A DNA stretch of 64,000 bases. It comes from Leptodontidium sp. MPI-SDFR-AT-0119 (lineage: Eukaryota; Ascomycota; Leotiomycetes; Helotiales; Leptodontidiaceae). Position numbers and translations under genes: made by a program. Location of the stretch: assembly GCA_020726505.1 (NCBI GenBank), contig JAHLEZ010000010.1:1612001-1676000 (forward strand), in the 5' to 3' direction. Below, in pieces: positions 18,656 to 28,926 of the stretch; position 1 is the first letter of the stretch; each line of letters starts with the position of its first letter. The notes under the pieces were generated by a model. That model was not told where the DNA came from. It saw only the letters and a list, made by a program, of their open reading frames with translations, and did no database searches.

Positions 18656-19354
18656 GAGTTATTTGGGCATGGCGTTCTTGGGAGTGAGCGGGACCATTGT
18701 TTTACTTGGATGGCACAAAGATGTAACGAATAGGATGATTCTGTACATATGGGCTGGTAGATTAATGCAATGCAATGCACGCAGCTTTTTGATATCACAC
18801 AATGGCCATCAGGGAATATGCGCGCTAGTATCTACATGCGGGTGAAAATACGAAGATAGGGTGGGGTACTCCGTAGGCAGGCCGTGAGATGGGCTATCGG
18901 TGTCGGTAAATATATGGCCGATTAAGACACATACAGAACACCAAAGTCAAAGTACGAAAAGATTATTTCCACCACGCACAATGATATCGATCAAATTGAC
19001 TCTTAGAATCGCTTTTAAAATAGCAGGTTAATCTCCCTTCAATTTTTTATCTGTCATTTATTAGAGTGTCGTGGGCAAAACACAAAACTCGCGGATCTAA
19101 GCATCTCGCCAAAATCGACCACATATTACCAACACCGATAGATAGGGTACTTCGCGGGTTACCCCGCTTCCTGATAAGAGACTTGCACGGTTCTTGAATG
19201 TCAGACGCGGCCTGTGTGCCTGCAGCACACCAAGAGATGGTGCGTCTCGCTACCAGCAGTCTGGTTCACTCGCCACATTGCGCTTATTGCGGACAAAGCG
19301 CCGTGCGTGGTAATACGATCTGCAAAATTTTCGGCCAATAATCAAGCCACAAAA
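18656..19354. other. Intergenic, convergent
   Basis: No supported gene. The stretch is AT-rich in the middle with no repeat of note. Confidence 0.45.
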
Positions 19355-20497
19355 CTACATTCCGCCAACATCAACCTCCCCCCCTTCCCCTTCCCCCTCC
19401 CTTTCTCTTTCCCGCTCCTCGGCCGCCCCCTCCCGTTGCCAGTCCATCTCCCCTTCCTCCTCCTCATCCGGCTTGTCCGAGTCAAACTCCATTACGTGCT
19501 TTGTCGCATGGATCACTTGTTTCTGCCTCGCCTCGGACCTGCTGAAAGTCCTCAGACGGTGCCCAGTCAGAGACGTATCCGCTGTGTGGTGGACAAGTGG
19601 GAGAAGCAACTCCGTACCGCTGGTTCCCGTGTGGAGAAATCTGTGCTGCAATTGGTTAGGATCTTCTTCTCGAATCGTCTTCACGAGCGAAGGGGAACTC
19701 ACATTGAGTAGTACGTCGAGGTCGTCCCCGCCTCCCATACATGCTTCGATGAAGTCAAAAAATCCAGCGCTCAGCTGGTGTTCTATGCTGACCGGGATAT
19801 CAACCAACTTAGTTCGGACGGTCATCATCTGCTCCCACGGCTCGAAGTCGGCCTGGTCGATTTTAGGAAGTCTTGTAAGCATGTGATAGACAAGGTGTCC
19901 GACAGATTGACAATTAAGCAGTCGGTGGTGCCATTCTTGCTTCTCTGGCTCAATTCGTCGTCCGAAGCTTGCTAGGCGAACATGACCATCCGCTGCTGAG
20001 ATGAAGACATTCGATGCCTTGACGTCGTACCAAATGCCAGCATTCGCAAGCGCTTGCAAGATCTTAATCACCTGGAATGTGTTAACCACTTGATATCAAT
20101 TTGAGCTAGCTCATATTACCTGCACCACCATCATGGCTGTTTGGGCTTCTGTCAGCGAGGTTGTGCTATCAATGATGTCTGCCAGACAGGTCCCTCCAAT
20201 CTCAGAACAAACATAAACCCATTCTTTGCGGAAGAACATGTATCTTGGAGGCACAAGATATCCAGTCCATTTCCGTCCCATGCGCAGTAATTTATAACGC
20301 TCGCGAGTCCAAGCTGAATATTGGCAAGACTGAAGTACGAACTTCTCAGATGTTTCTTTGTCTCGCACGGTCCAAGTTGAGCCCCTCACGCCTAGCGAGA
20401 ACTTTTGACTGTGATCGAAGTCCTCCCAACCTTTACTCACGAATTTCTCATCTTCGTATTCGGGGATTGTCTTAAGTGTTCTCTTGTTGTGTGCCAT
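19355..20497 (-). CDS. Protein-kinase-like protein lacking catalytic residues (pseudokinase)
   Basis: Exons 20120-20497 and 19355-20071 are joined across a 48-bp intron (GTAATA ... TTCCAG), giving 364 aa. A second, in-frame 57-bp intron with strong signals (19646-19702, GTGAGT ... CTAACCAATTGCAG) may also be removed, giving 345 aa. The kinase C-lobe start is visible: ILQALANAGIWYDVKASNVF aligns with the HRDxKxxN loop, and VRLASFG with the DFG loop. HRD is reduced to WYD and the DFG Asp is Ser. The VAxK lysine region reads KFVLQS. The protein ends in an acidic/Arg tail (EREREREGEGEGG) encoded by a polypyrimidine tract. It is probably non-catalytic. Confidence 0.7.
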
Positions 20498-20650
20498 TTT
20501 TGCTTTCTGCCCTGGATAAAAGCTCTGCGGCGATGTGCTTACTTATAAAAGTTCTCCACGCCTTGCGTGCATCCCACAACCAAGATTTTGGTTTCAGGTA
20601 ACCAGCTTCTGGGATCTCTGTTCCTGTATCAAAATTAGCAAAAAACTTAT

Positions 20651-21130
20651 ATGAGTGAGCTCCCCGAAAACAGAGCAATGAGAAGCAACAGTAGCCTAAG
20701 TTCCAACATGGCTCCACGTTCACACTCCAGTCTTCCTCTTGAACCTCCTGTTTACTCTCAATTGCAGCATGACAATGACAAACTTCTAGAACGCAATAAG
20801 TTTCTCGAGGATGTTATTGAAGTTCTAAGTGTTCAAAACCAGCAGTACCTCACTACCATCAAAAAATATCAAGCCCATGAAAAGGTCATCAGCTCCAAAA
20901 TCAACCGAGTCCACCGAGCATCTCGAGATTTGAGGGAAACTCATGAAGAAAGCAGTGTCCACCTCAGAGAGGCAGATGAGAAGATAAGGAGACTTTGGGA
21001 CCGGTTTTGCGAAAAGAAGAAGATTGAGTTGGGCCCTGATGCCTGTGATCCATGGGATTACTGGAAGAATTTGAAGCTTCGGATTATGACGAAAACCTAC
21101 CAAGACTTGGTTATCGATGGAGGTGTTTGA
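20651..21130 (+). CDS. Coiled-coil protein, 159 aa
   Basis: A single exon, divergent from the pseudokinase gene with 153 bp between the starts. After a Ser-rich, Pro-containing N-terminus, residues 38-120 form one long coiled coil (LLERNKFLEDVIEVLSVQNQ onward). A short conserved-looking end follows (CDPWDYWKNLKLRIMTKTYQ). I recognise no family. The stop lies 21 bp before the left end of the NLR-carrying element, so the element landed just 3' of this gene. Confidence 0.6.
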   Translation: MSELPENRAMRSNSSLSSNMAPRSHSSLPLEPPVYSQLQHDNDKLLERNKFLEDVIEVLSVQNQQYLTTIKKYQAHEKVISSKINRVHRASRDLRETHEESSVHLREADEKIRRLWDRFCEKKKIELGPDACDPWDYWKNLKLRIMTKTYQDLVIDGGV

Positions 21131-21152
21131 GAAGAAAGTTTTGAATAGTATA

Positions 21153-21222
21153 TAACGTCCATCCCTGCGTGCCGGAAAACCCTACGTGCCGGAAAAAAAA
21201 TGATAGATACTTTGACTTCAAG
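21153..21222 (+). repeat. Left terminal inverted repeat
   Basis: Begins TAACGTCCATCC and contains two GTGCCGGAAAA blocks 20 bp apart. It matches 26850-26918 in inverted orientation, with the first 44 bases after the TA identical. Confidence 0.88.
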
Positions 21223-21547
21223 CATTGTAAAATTAGTGCACAACGCAATATGTTTTATTATTTTTTGTAAGTTTTATTCCGTGGTCACTCCCTGGAAAAA
21301 TTCCGTTTGCGTCATCGCCCTATGACTGATTTGCAAAGAGTCTCCTTTTATAGAGTTCCAGACTTTCTTTACTACAGCAGCACCAACGAGTTTATATCAT
21401 CTCTTAAACTCATAGAAGGGTCTTGGCCGAGCCTTTTAGCCTTTCTTCTATACGGGAGATCGTCAACAGCCTTATGGCGGCTGTGGCGTGCAGATTTATA
21501 CAAGATCGCCACGCGAGTCGGTACCTTTCGTACTTCCGTACCACGGA

Positions 21548-21638
21548 TTAATCGTCAGCTCGCTTATGGTGGGCTTCCTACATCCTTTCAGTCTTATAGC
21601 GATAACAGGAAGCCCACCGGAGGCGAGCTGACGATTAA
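21548..21638. repeat. Two-tier perfect hairpin inside the element
   Basis: Arms 21548-21563 and 21623-21638 pair 16/16, and the inner arms 21568-21579 and 21607-21618 (GGTGGGCTTCCT) pair 12/12. A 4-nt asymmetric bulge lies between the tiers and a 27-nt loop caps them. The plan matches the hairpin at 1021-1087, but the sequences of the stems differ. Confidence 0.85.
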
Positions 21639-22112
21639 AGCGAGTGGAGATCTGGGGCACAATACCGCACATGCCACATCTACGCCTAAGCTCACTTACG
21701 TAATCACTGGACCGAAGCAGTGGAGAGCTGTTGCGTGAAGAAGTTGCTGCCTAAGATTCAAGGCCAGAAGCTCGAACTCCAAAGATTGAAGATAAGGATC
21801 TTAGGTTTCTGTTTCTATCATCCACTCTCCAATTACTTCGGCTCCCTTTCAGCGACAAGATCAAAATCAATCGAAAGCGGTTTCGAATATCCTATCCCTG
21901 TGGCTTCCAGAATTCGAGGTTGCGCGACTGGCAGGTCTTGCGCGCTTCTAGTGATGTACGACGAAGCTATTGCCGCGAGGTTGCCGCCCAGCTGAGTGCG
22001 CCAGCCTCAACACGACGTCTTCTCCAAGCTTCACCTCATTCAAATCGATGCTGTTTCAACGGCTTAACAGCTATCAAGAACCCTCCCTCGTGCGATCGAA
22101 CCTAGCCGAAGA

Positions 22113-25100
22113 ATGCGTTTGCTACAGTACAACAGCGATGGCAATTTCAGCCTGACCGAGTTCTTCGACAACGCTATACCCGAGTACGCAATCCTCTCAC
22201 ACAGGTGGGGAACGGAGGAGGCGACGTTTGAAGATCTGCAGAAGGGAATCGGCACGAAGAAGGTTGGCTATAAGAAGATCCGATTCTGCGGAGAACAGGC
22301 TAAGGGAGATGGCTTGAAATACTTTTGGGTGGACACATGTTGTATCGACAAATCGAGTAGCACCGAGCTCGCAGAGGCCCTCAACTCGATGTTTCGCTGG
22401 TACCGGGATGCGGCCAGATGCTACGTCTATTTGTCGGATGTTTCGGCATTAAAGCGGAAAGCAGATGATAGATCCACCGAGTATACTTGGGAATCTGCTT
22501 TCCGAGCTAGCGAATGGTTTACACGAGGCTGGACCCTTCAAGAGCTCCTTGCACCACGCGCAGTTGAATTCTTCTCTCAACAAGGCAGGCGACTCGGAGA
22601 CAAGGAAATACTAGGGCGTCAGATCCAGGAACTAACAGGCATTCCAATCTCAGCACTCGAAGGAGCCCCTTTGTCTCAGTTCAGTATTGACGAACGATTG
22701 TCGTGGGCAGAAAATCGCCAGACAACACGCCCCGAAGACAAGGCGTACTCACTATTAGGTATATTTGGCATTCATTTGCTACCTATCTACGGCGAAGGGA
22801 AACAGCACGCGTTTAGACGGCTTAAAAAGGAGATCCAGAACTCGTTGACAGGTGAACACACGGTAAACTGCTTTATCTTTAGCCATCTGCTGATCACTCT
22901 TTGCAAGAAGCCGAGCAGAACCCACCCGACCCTCAGAGTCGAAGCTGCATACAAGACCTACGAATAACAGATCCCCGCGAGGACAAGAAGCGGATCGAGG
23001 ACACGAAGGGCGGGCTGTTGCGAGACTCTTACCGATGGATCCTCGAACATCCCGATTTTCAACAATGGCGCGACGACAAACGGAGCCGGCTGCTCTGGAT
23101 CAAAGGTGACCCCGGCAAAGGCAAGACCATGCTCATTTGCGGCATCATCGATGAATTGAGTCCTTTGACGAAGCTGAGAGACAAGGAGGCAACCACGTTA
23201 TTGTCGTACTTTTTCTGCCAGGCTACCGATTCGCGCATCAATAATGCGACAGCCGTGCTCCGCGGCCTGATCTACTTGCTCATCGACCAGCAACCATTAC
23301 TTGTCTCGCACGTGCGGGAAAAGTACGATGACGCTGGCAAGGTCCTCTTTGAAGATGCAAACGCATGGGTTGCGTTGTCTGAAATTTTCGTAAGCATTTT
23401 GCAGGACCCAAGCTTGAAGAGCATCTACTTGATCATCGATGCGCTCGACGAATGCGAAATCAACCTTTACCAGCTTTTAGATCTCATCAATCGAACTGCC
23501 TCAATCTCCCCTCGCGTGAAATGGATTGTGTCGAGCCGCAACCAACCTGACATTGAGTCGCGGCTGAGACTTGACGATACACAAATGAGGCTCAGCCTTG
23601 AGCTTAACGAAGAGCGTGTTTCTCGTGCCGTCGAGCTGTTTGTCAATTTGAAAGTTTCCCGGCTTCCACTTATTGCGGACGACAGCGCGCTACAAGAGAC
23701 AGTTCGAGGTCAGATATACGCTAAGGCTAGTGGGACATTTCTCTGGGCAGCTCTTGTGCTGAAGGAGCTTGAGTCTGTAGAGAGCTGGGACGTGCTCGAT
23801 GTGCTTCAGGACATGCCGCCAGATTTAGAACCGCTCTACGATCGGATGTTACGTCAAGTTGAACAGCTGCAGCGTAAAGACCCTGAGTTCTGCCGTCTCG
23901 TCCTTTCCACTATAACTCTTGCGTACCGCCCACTCCACCTGCTCGAGGTAGGGGCCCTCTCTGATCTGCCTGAGAAAATCTCTACCAATTTCGACAGTGT
24001 TATGAAGGTTATTAACAAATGTGGCTCTTTCCTTGCTGTACGAGCGAACCGCGCTTACTTCATTCATCAATCGGCAAAGGACTTTTTGCTCGAAAAGGCA
24101 TTAGACAGAGTGTTTCCCTCTGGTAAGGCCAAGGTGAACTACACGATGTTCTTGAGATCGCGCGAGGTTATGTCTAGAACGCTTCGATGCGACATGTACG
24201 GATTGTTCGCCCCTGGATTCCCAATTGGGGAGGTCGAGCCGCCTGTCCCAGATCCACTCGCCGCAGTACAATACTCCTGTCTCTATTGGATTGACCATCT
24301 ACTTGACTGCGACAGAGAACACACTACCGATGAGCTCAAAGATGATGGCTCAGTCCATCAGTTTTTAAGAGCGAGTTATATTCACTGGCTAGAGGCGCTC
24401 AGCTTACTGAGAAGCCTGCCAGATGGCATCGTAATGATTGCAAAGCTCGAGAATTGGCTCAAAGTAAGTCATAATACGACTTTTAGAACATCACTAGTGA
24501 ATGCCCTAACATGATAGGCTGACGAATGTCATGACTTACACGCGTTTATACATGATGCGAGACGGTTTGTCGTATACAACCGATCAGTCATTGAACAAGC
24601 GCCCCTTCAATCGTATTGTTCAGCACTAGTCTTTAGCCCAGAGAAGAGTCTTATTCGGGTGGCATTTGAGAAGTGTATCCCACATTGGATTCTGCAGAAA
24701 CCAAAAGTGCCAGCATACTGGAATGCGCTGCTGCAGACGCTCGAGGGCCACTCGGGCTCGGTTAGGTCGGTCGCCTTCTCACCTGACGGCAAGCAGGTCG
24801 TGTCTGGGTCTGACGACAACACAGTGCGGCTCTGGGACGCCGCGACAGGCGCGCTGCTGCAGACGCTCGAGGGCCACTCGGACTGGGTCAGGTCGGTCGC
24901 CTTCTCACCTGACGGCAAGCAGGTCGTGTCTGGGTCTGACGACAAGACGGTGCGGCTCTGGGACGCCGCGACAGGCGCGCTGCTGCAGACGCTCGAGGGC
25001 CACTCGCGCTCCGTCAACTCGGTCGCCTTCTCACCTGACGGCAAGCAGATCGTGTCTGGGTCTGGCGACGAGACGGTGCGGCTCTGGGACGCCGCGACAG

Positions 25101-26029
25101 GCGCGCTGCTGCAGACGCTCGAGGGCCACTCGCGCTCGGTCTATTCAGTCGCCTTCTCACCTGACGGCAAGCAGGTCGTGTCTGGGTCTGTCGACAAGAC
25201 GGTGCGGCTCTGGGACGCCGCGACAGGCGCGCTGCTGCAGACGCTCGAGGGCCACTCGCGCTCGGTCTATTCAGTCGCCTTCTCACCTGACGGCAAGCAG
25301 GTCGTGTCTGGGTCTGACGACGAGACGGTGCGGCTCTGGGACGCCGCGACAGGCGCGCTGCTGCAGACGCTCGAGGGCCACTCGCGCTCGGTCAACTCGG
25401 TCGCCTTCTCACCTGACGGCAAGCAGGTCGTGTCTGGGTCTGACGACGAGACGGTGCGGCTCTGGGACGCCGCGACAGGCGCGCTGCTGCAGACGCTCGA
25501 GGGCCACTCGGACTGGGTCAACTCGGTCGCCTTCTCACCTGACGGCAAGCAGGTCGTGTCTGGGTCTGACGACAACACAGTGCGGCTCTGGGACGCCGCG
25601 ACAGGCGCGCTGCTGCAGACGCTCGAGGGCCACTCGAGCTCGGTCAACTCGGTCGCCTTCTCACCTGACGGCAAGCAGGTCGTGTCTGGGTCTGACGACA
25701 AGACGGTGCGGCTCTGGGACGCCGCGACAGGCGCGCTGCTGCAGACGCTCGAGGGCCACTCGAGCTCCGTCAACTCGGTCGCCTTCTCACCTGACGGCAA
25801 GCAGGTCGTGTCTGGGTCTGACGACAAGACGGTGCGGCTCTGGTCGCCTTCTCACCTGACGGCAAGCAGGTCGTGTCTGGGTCTGACGACAAGACGGTGC
25901 GGCTCTGGGACGCCGCGACAGGCGCGCTGCTGCAGACGCTCGAGGGCCACTCGGACTGGGTCAATTCGGTCGCCTTCTCACCTGACGGCAAGCTACTTCC
26001 AACTTTACGCGTGTCAAGTCAGTGGATAA
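22113..26029 (+). CDS. HET-NACHT-WD40 NOD-like receptor, frameshifted in the WD40 array
   Basis: Exons 22113-22851, 22908-24463 and 24518-26029 encode 1268 aa. Residues ~20-170 are a HET death-effector domain ([30 protein letters not shown]). A NACHT NTPase follows, with Walker A GDPGKGKT near residue 315 and Walker [11 protein letters not shown]; the linker [20 protein letters not shown] is typical of fungal HNWD proteins. From ~835 come nine nearly identical 42-residue WD40 repeats. The unit starting at 25844 lacks 61 bp relative to its neighbours (65 instead of 126 bp), so the frame changes. The product gains an aberrant tail and stops at 26029; the family's normal C-terminal end is visible in another frame to 26181. 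Known relatives (het-e/het-d/het-r type) detect non-self and trigger cell death. This allele may be impaired or altered. Confidence 0.9.
24725..25990 (+). repeat. 126-bp WD40-coding tandem array
   Basis: About ten units of 126 bp are almost identical at DNA level. Variation is concentrated in the codons after GHS (GSVRS, DWVRS, RSVNS, RSVYS, SSVNS) and in DDN/DDK/GDE/VDK/DDE of the D(D)xTVRLW block. One further unit is shortened by 61 bp (junction 25843/25844). High identity with focused variation is the hallmark of concerted evolution under diversifying selection in these receptors. Confidence 0.93.
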
Positions 26030-26849
26030 CTGATGGCACTGCGAACCTTCTCTGGCTACCTTCTGAATACCGACCTACATGTGAAGCTGCTTGGGACAAA
26101 ACTCTCGTTCTAGGACATTCATCAGGGAATATTTCATTTCTCCAGCTTAAACAAGGGCCAAAGCTTATAATAATGAATTAGTCTATATTTGTTAACTTCG
26201 TATTAATCTTCATATCATATCTCTTTTTCTTTTCATCTCTATTTCATAGAGGGTCCGAGGGGAGTAGGTCACTATATAATAGTCAATAATTGCCACTCAG
26301 CTTCAAGAATCTTCTAGAATAAGTCAAAAAATGACTACTATCTTGGTATTATAATCAATCGTCCTGTCAATCTCGTAATATCAACAAAACCTGAGTAACA
26401 AGGTGTAATATTAGACTTTTGGTATTAACCTAGTGTTATTACTTGTACTGTAGTAAAGAGCGCGAGACCTTCGTGATGGGAGTACAAGCGTGCTTACGGC
26501 GTTAGTGGCGTAATTACCAGGTTATAACGTGCAGTGTGGGGTCAGCCAGTCCTGTATTAATTTGCGTGCTACAGCAGCCACAAAGCTCATGACGGTCTTG
26601 GACATAATAGTAAGGCTCTGAAGCTCCGATAAACCCTTTCTATTAGTGTATGAGATAATGAGAGCTTGCCAGTATAGCTATGGTAAAGGACTTCTATATT
26701 ATAAACGGAGGCTTTTTATGAACCAGGCGAGGGAGACGATGCGAAGACAAATTTTTCTCGAGAGTAGGTCAGATTGTTAATAAATAGCTATAGAATGCAG
26801 ATACTATAGTAGCTCAGAGGAATTTCAGGTTAGTGTGCAGTTTGAGATG
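26030..26849. other. 3' flank and subterminal region of the element
   Basis: It holds the out-of-frame remainder of the receptor's C-terminal coding end (to 26181), then AT-rich DNA with no gene and no transposase. Around 26560-26650 it resembles 1245-1380 near the left-edge HET locus. Confidence 0.5.
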
Positions 26850-26918
26850 TTTAAAGTCAAAGTACCTCTCATATTTTTCCGGCACGTAGGGTTTTCCGGC
26901 ACGCAGGGATGGACGTTA
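26850..26918 (-). repeat. Right terminal inverted repeat
   Basis: Ends CGCAGGGATGGACGTTA on the plus strand; it is the inverted copy of 21153-21222. The 240 bp that follow, up to the next gene, show nothing coding. Confidence 0.88.
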
Positions 26919-27164
26919 TAGACCGTGAACACGAAATTTGTTTGCATTTTTTTCCACCGTTTTCAAGGATGACTGGGACTGAAAATTCAGTAATAACCTC
27001 CATACAGAGTATCACATTCATTTGCGTAACTGAACTATGTCAAATCAACAACTCAACTGAACAATACATGCAGTAAACGGAAGCAAAAAAAAACAAAATC
27101 GTGTAATCCTTCATATGATTGCATCAGATCCAATTTCCATATACGTATTAGCTAGACCCCCTCC

Positions 27165-27407
27165 TCAGTCATAGGAGCGGCTTCTCCGGCTTCCACGACC
27201 ACTTCTGCTTCTTCGAGTGGTTCGAACGGTCTCATGCTCATATCGAGCTCGCGGAGCCCCAAGGATGTCTTCGTACTCTTTGGTGTCATCATTGCGGAGA
27301 CTACTTGAATGAGCTGAAGAAAACATCTCTCATCTGCTTGTGCCTTACATGAGTTTTGTCAGGAGAAAAGCTCCAACAGCAACTAAAGATGCCTTGATGA
27401 ACGCCAT
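27165..27407 (-). CDS. Tiny membrane-anchored Arg/Ser-rich protein, paralogue 2
   Basis: Exons 27349-27407 and 27165-27300 flank a 48-bp intron (GTAAGG ... CAAGTAG) and encode 64 aa. The N-terminus MAFIKASLVAVGAFLLTKLI matches paralogue 1 (5063) residue by residue in pattern. A variable acidic linker follows, then an Arg/Ser/Gly tail (RRSRSGRGSRRSRSYD). First-exon length (59 bp) and intron phase are the same in both genes. The gene lies about 250 bp outside the right end of the NLR element. The function is unknown. It is too short and too interrupted to be found by simple frame scanning. Confidence 0.75.
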
Positions 27408-28416
27408 TTTGCTGCTATTGAAGATTGGGTGTTGGTGGACTGTGGGATATGAATGTGATTTGTGGATGAGCTGCTGGGTGTGGAAATTTTTGGTTCTGGG
27501 AATGCAAGATCCTGGTGGGAAAGGCAGCAGTATATATCACAGGCAGTACTTGCTTCGCTACTCGCTTGCACCGAAGTCGTGATCTTGGAACCTGTAAACA
27601 AGCCCTCGGTAAATAGACCTCGCATTAGCTCATGCCTCAGCTTGGTAAGCGACACAAGATTCAGGTACGGCGATCCTGGATGCAAATTTCCATCACATAC
27701 AGTGCGAATATCTCTGCAGCCAAGACCATTTGTACAGTGCTGTGACGTCTTTCCCTTGAAGGCGCAAGGCAATTCCACAAAGTCTACGAGCTTCACTGGC
27801 GAAGGTCAATTGCGGGGTAAATCTGCCCCTCCAGGTCCACATTAGAGACGCTCTTCACCCTGGAAAACTTGACATTGACTTTCAAGATTCCATTTTTGCT
27901 TTGAAAACTATGGGTATTGAAGAGAAGGTCTCACATCAAGGGATGACGTTTCTCTTTACGGGAGGTTGCACAGCATGTGTATTGACATATTGAACAATCT
28001 TTGATACAATATAAACGATCTATTGATCACCTCCCCAACATCTTTAATATCAAAATAAACAAGTCTCGAAGGATCACAACCAACGCTATCAAGTCTCGCT
28101 CAATCTCCAGCTAGTGTCCCAGTTCTTCCCATTTAGATTCGTCAACTGGCTGTCTAGTTTAAAATGGAGAGGGCCTTTCCTCTCCAGAATGCGAAACATT
28201 GCCTTTCCGTCTCCGAATATCAAAGGAATGGAACACATGTGCTTGACGTTTTCCGTCTTCTTCGTTGGAAAATCAACCACCGTACCTATGTGATGGTGGT
28301 CTATCATTCGAAGCCTCTCTTCTCGGTAGCACCATCATTCAAGATATCGAGCGTCACCACTCCAATCGGAAACCCGGAGAGCAACGTATGCTGATGAACC
28401 CACAGCTGGATCGTAA
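27408..28416. other. Intergenic
   Basis: A TATATA word near 27530 is a likely core promoter for the minus-strand gene ending at 27165. A minus-strand frame at 28089-28307 has ordinary composition but no convincing start or partner exon. No gene is called. Confidence 0.4.
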
Positions 28417-28926
28417 TCAAGGACAGGATGTGATGTGGGCTGTCTCCCACTGCCGAATATCAACGCCGTCAAATATTGGGGCCAAGTCATTTTCAAAAAC
28501 ACAGTCAAGCATCCCATCACCAACACACGGCTGTCCGTCCCGCCGAGTCAGCCGGACTATGCTCAATGGGAGGTGCCATTGGCTTTAAAAGATGATGTCC
28601 GTCAGGGACCCGAATCAATGTTTGGCAAGAAACAACTGCACCAGGACCTCGAGGCGTTCAGAATCTGCTGGTGAGTGGACTCTGGCCTAAATTCTAAATT
28701 TAGCTAAGTTAATATTCACAGGGAGGCTTTGACCCCAAGTTCGGACTTCATCATTTCTCCTCATTTGGCCTGTGAGGGCTTGTCCATTGCAACTTGTGGA
28801 TCTTTCCATAGGTATAAATTCCTGCCTGTTCTAGGCAAATATGTTGTTGAGATGCTATGTGGTGAGCTGGATCCTAGTCTGGAGAAGAGGTGGGTTGGGA
28901 TCGACATTTACCCTCGACGGAGCTAA
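28417..28926 (+). pseudogene. C-terminal remnant of a FAD-dependent oxidoreductase (DAO/fructosyl-amine-oxidase-like)
   Basis: Two exon-like pieces, 28417-28670 and 28722-28926, join perfectly across a 51-bp intron (GTGAGT ... TTCACAG), restoring FRICWEALTPSSDFIISPH. SIATCGSFHRYKFLPVLGKY follows, a C-terminal signature of the DAO-type FAD oxidoreductases that act on amines and amino acids. The N-terminal FAD-binding Rossmann segment (GxGxxG) and the middle are absent upstream, where stops occur (28414). It is therefore a 5'-truncated remnant rather than a working gene, unless upstream exons lie in diverged sequence I could not read. Confidence 0.7.

Larger units (their letters stand above)
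21151..26920 (+). mobile_element. 5.8-kb TIR element whose only gene is a HET-NACHT-WD40 NLR
   Basis: The two ends are inverted copies. Read inwards, both start TATAACGTCCATCCCTGCGT and are identical for 46 bp, then alignable to about 70 bp, including ACTTTGACTT. The outermost TA at each end (21151-21152 and 26919-26920) fits a TA target-site duplication, as in Tc1/mariner-type transposition. There is no transposase. The single gene (22113-26029) fills the middle. Non-coding flanks of about 960 and 890 bp contain a long hairpin on the left. Related ends lie next to the other HET gene at 1546 and 1784. It is a candidate non-autonomous element that mobilises an immune-receptor gene. Confidence 0.75.

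Noticed and set aside
24666..25859. 397-codon alternative plus-strand frame and long antisense frames over the WD40 array
   Set aside because: They are other-frame readings of the 126-bp repeat. The WD40 frame has clear GHS...SPDGK...WD motifs.
21153..26920. Autonomous transposon with transposase
   Set aside because: No DDE transposase or other mobility gene is found between the inverted repeats; only the NLR gene is present.
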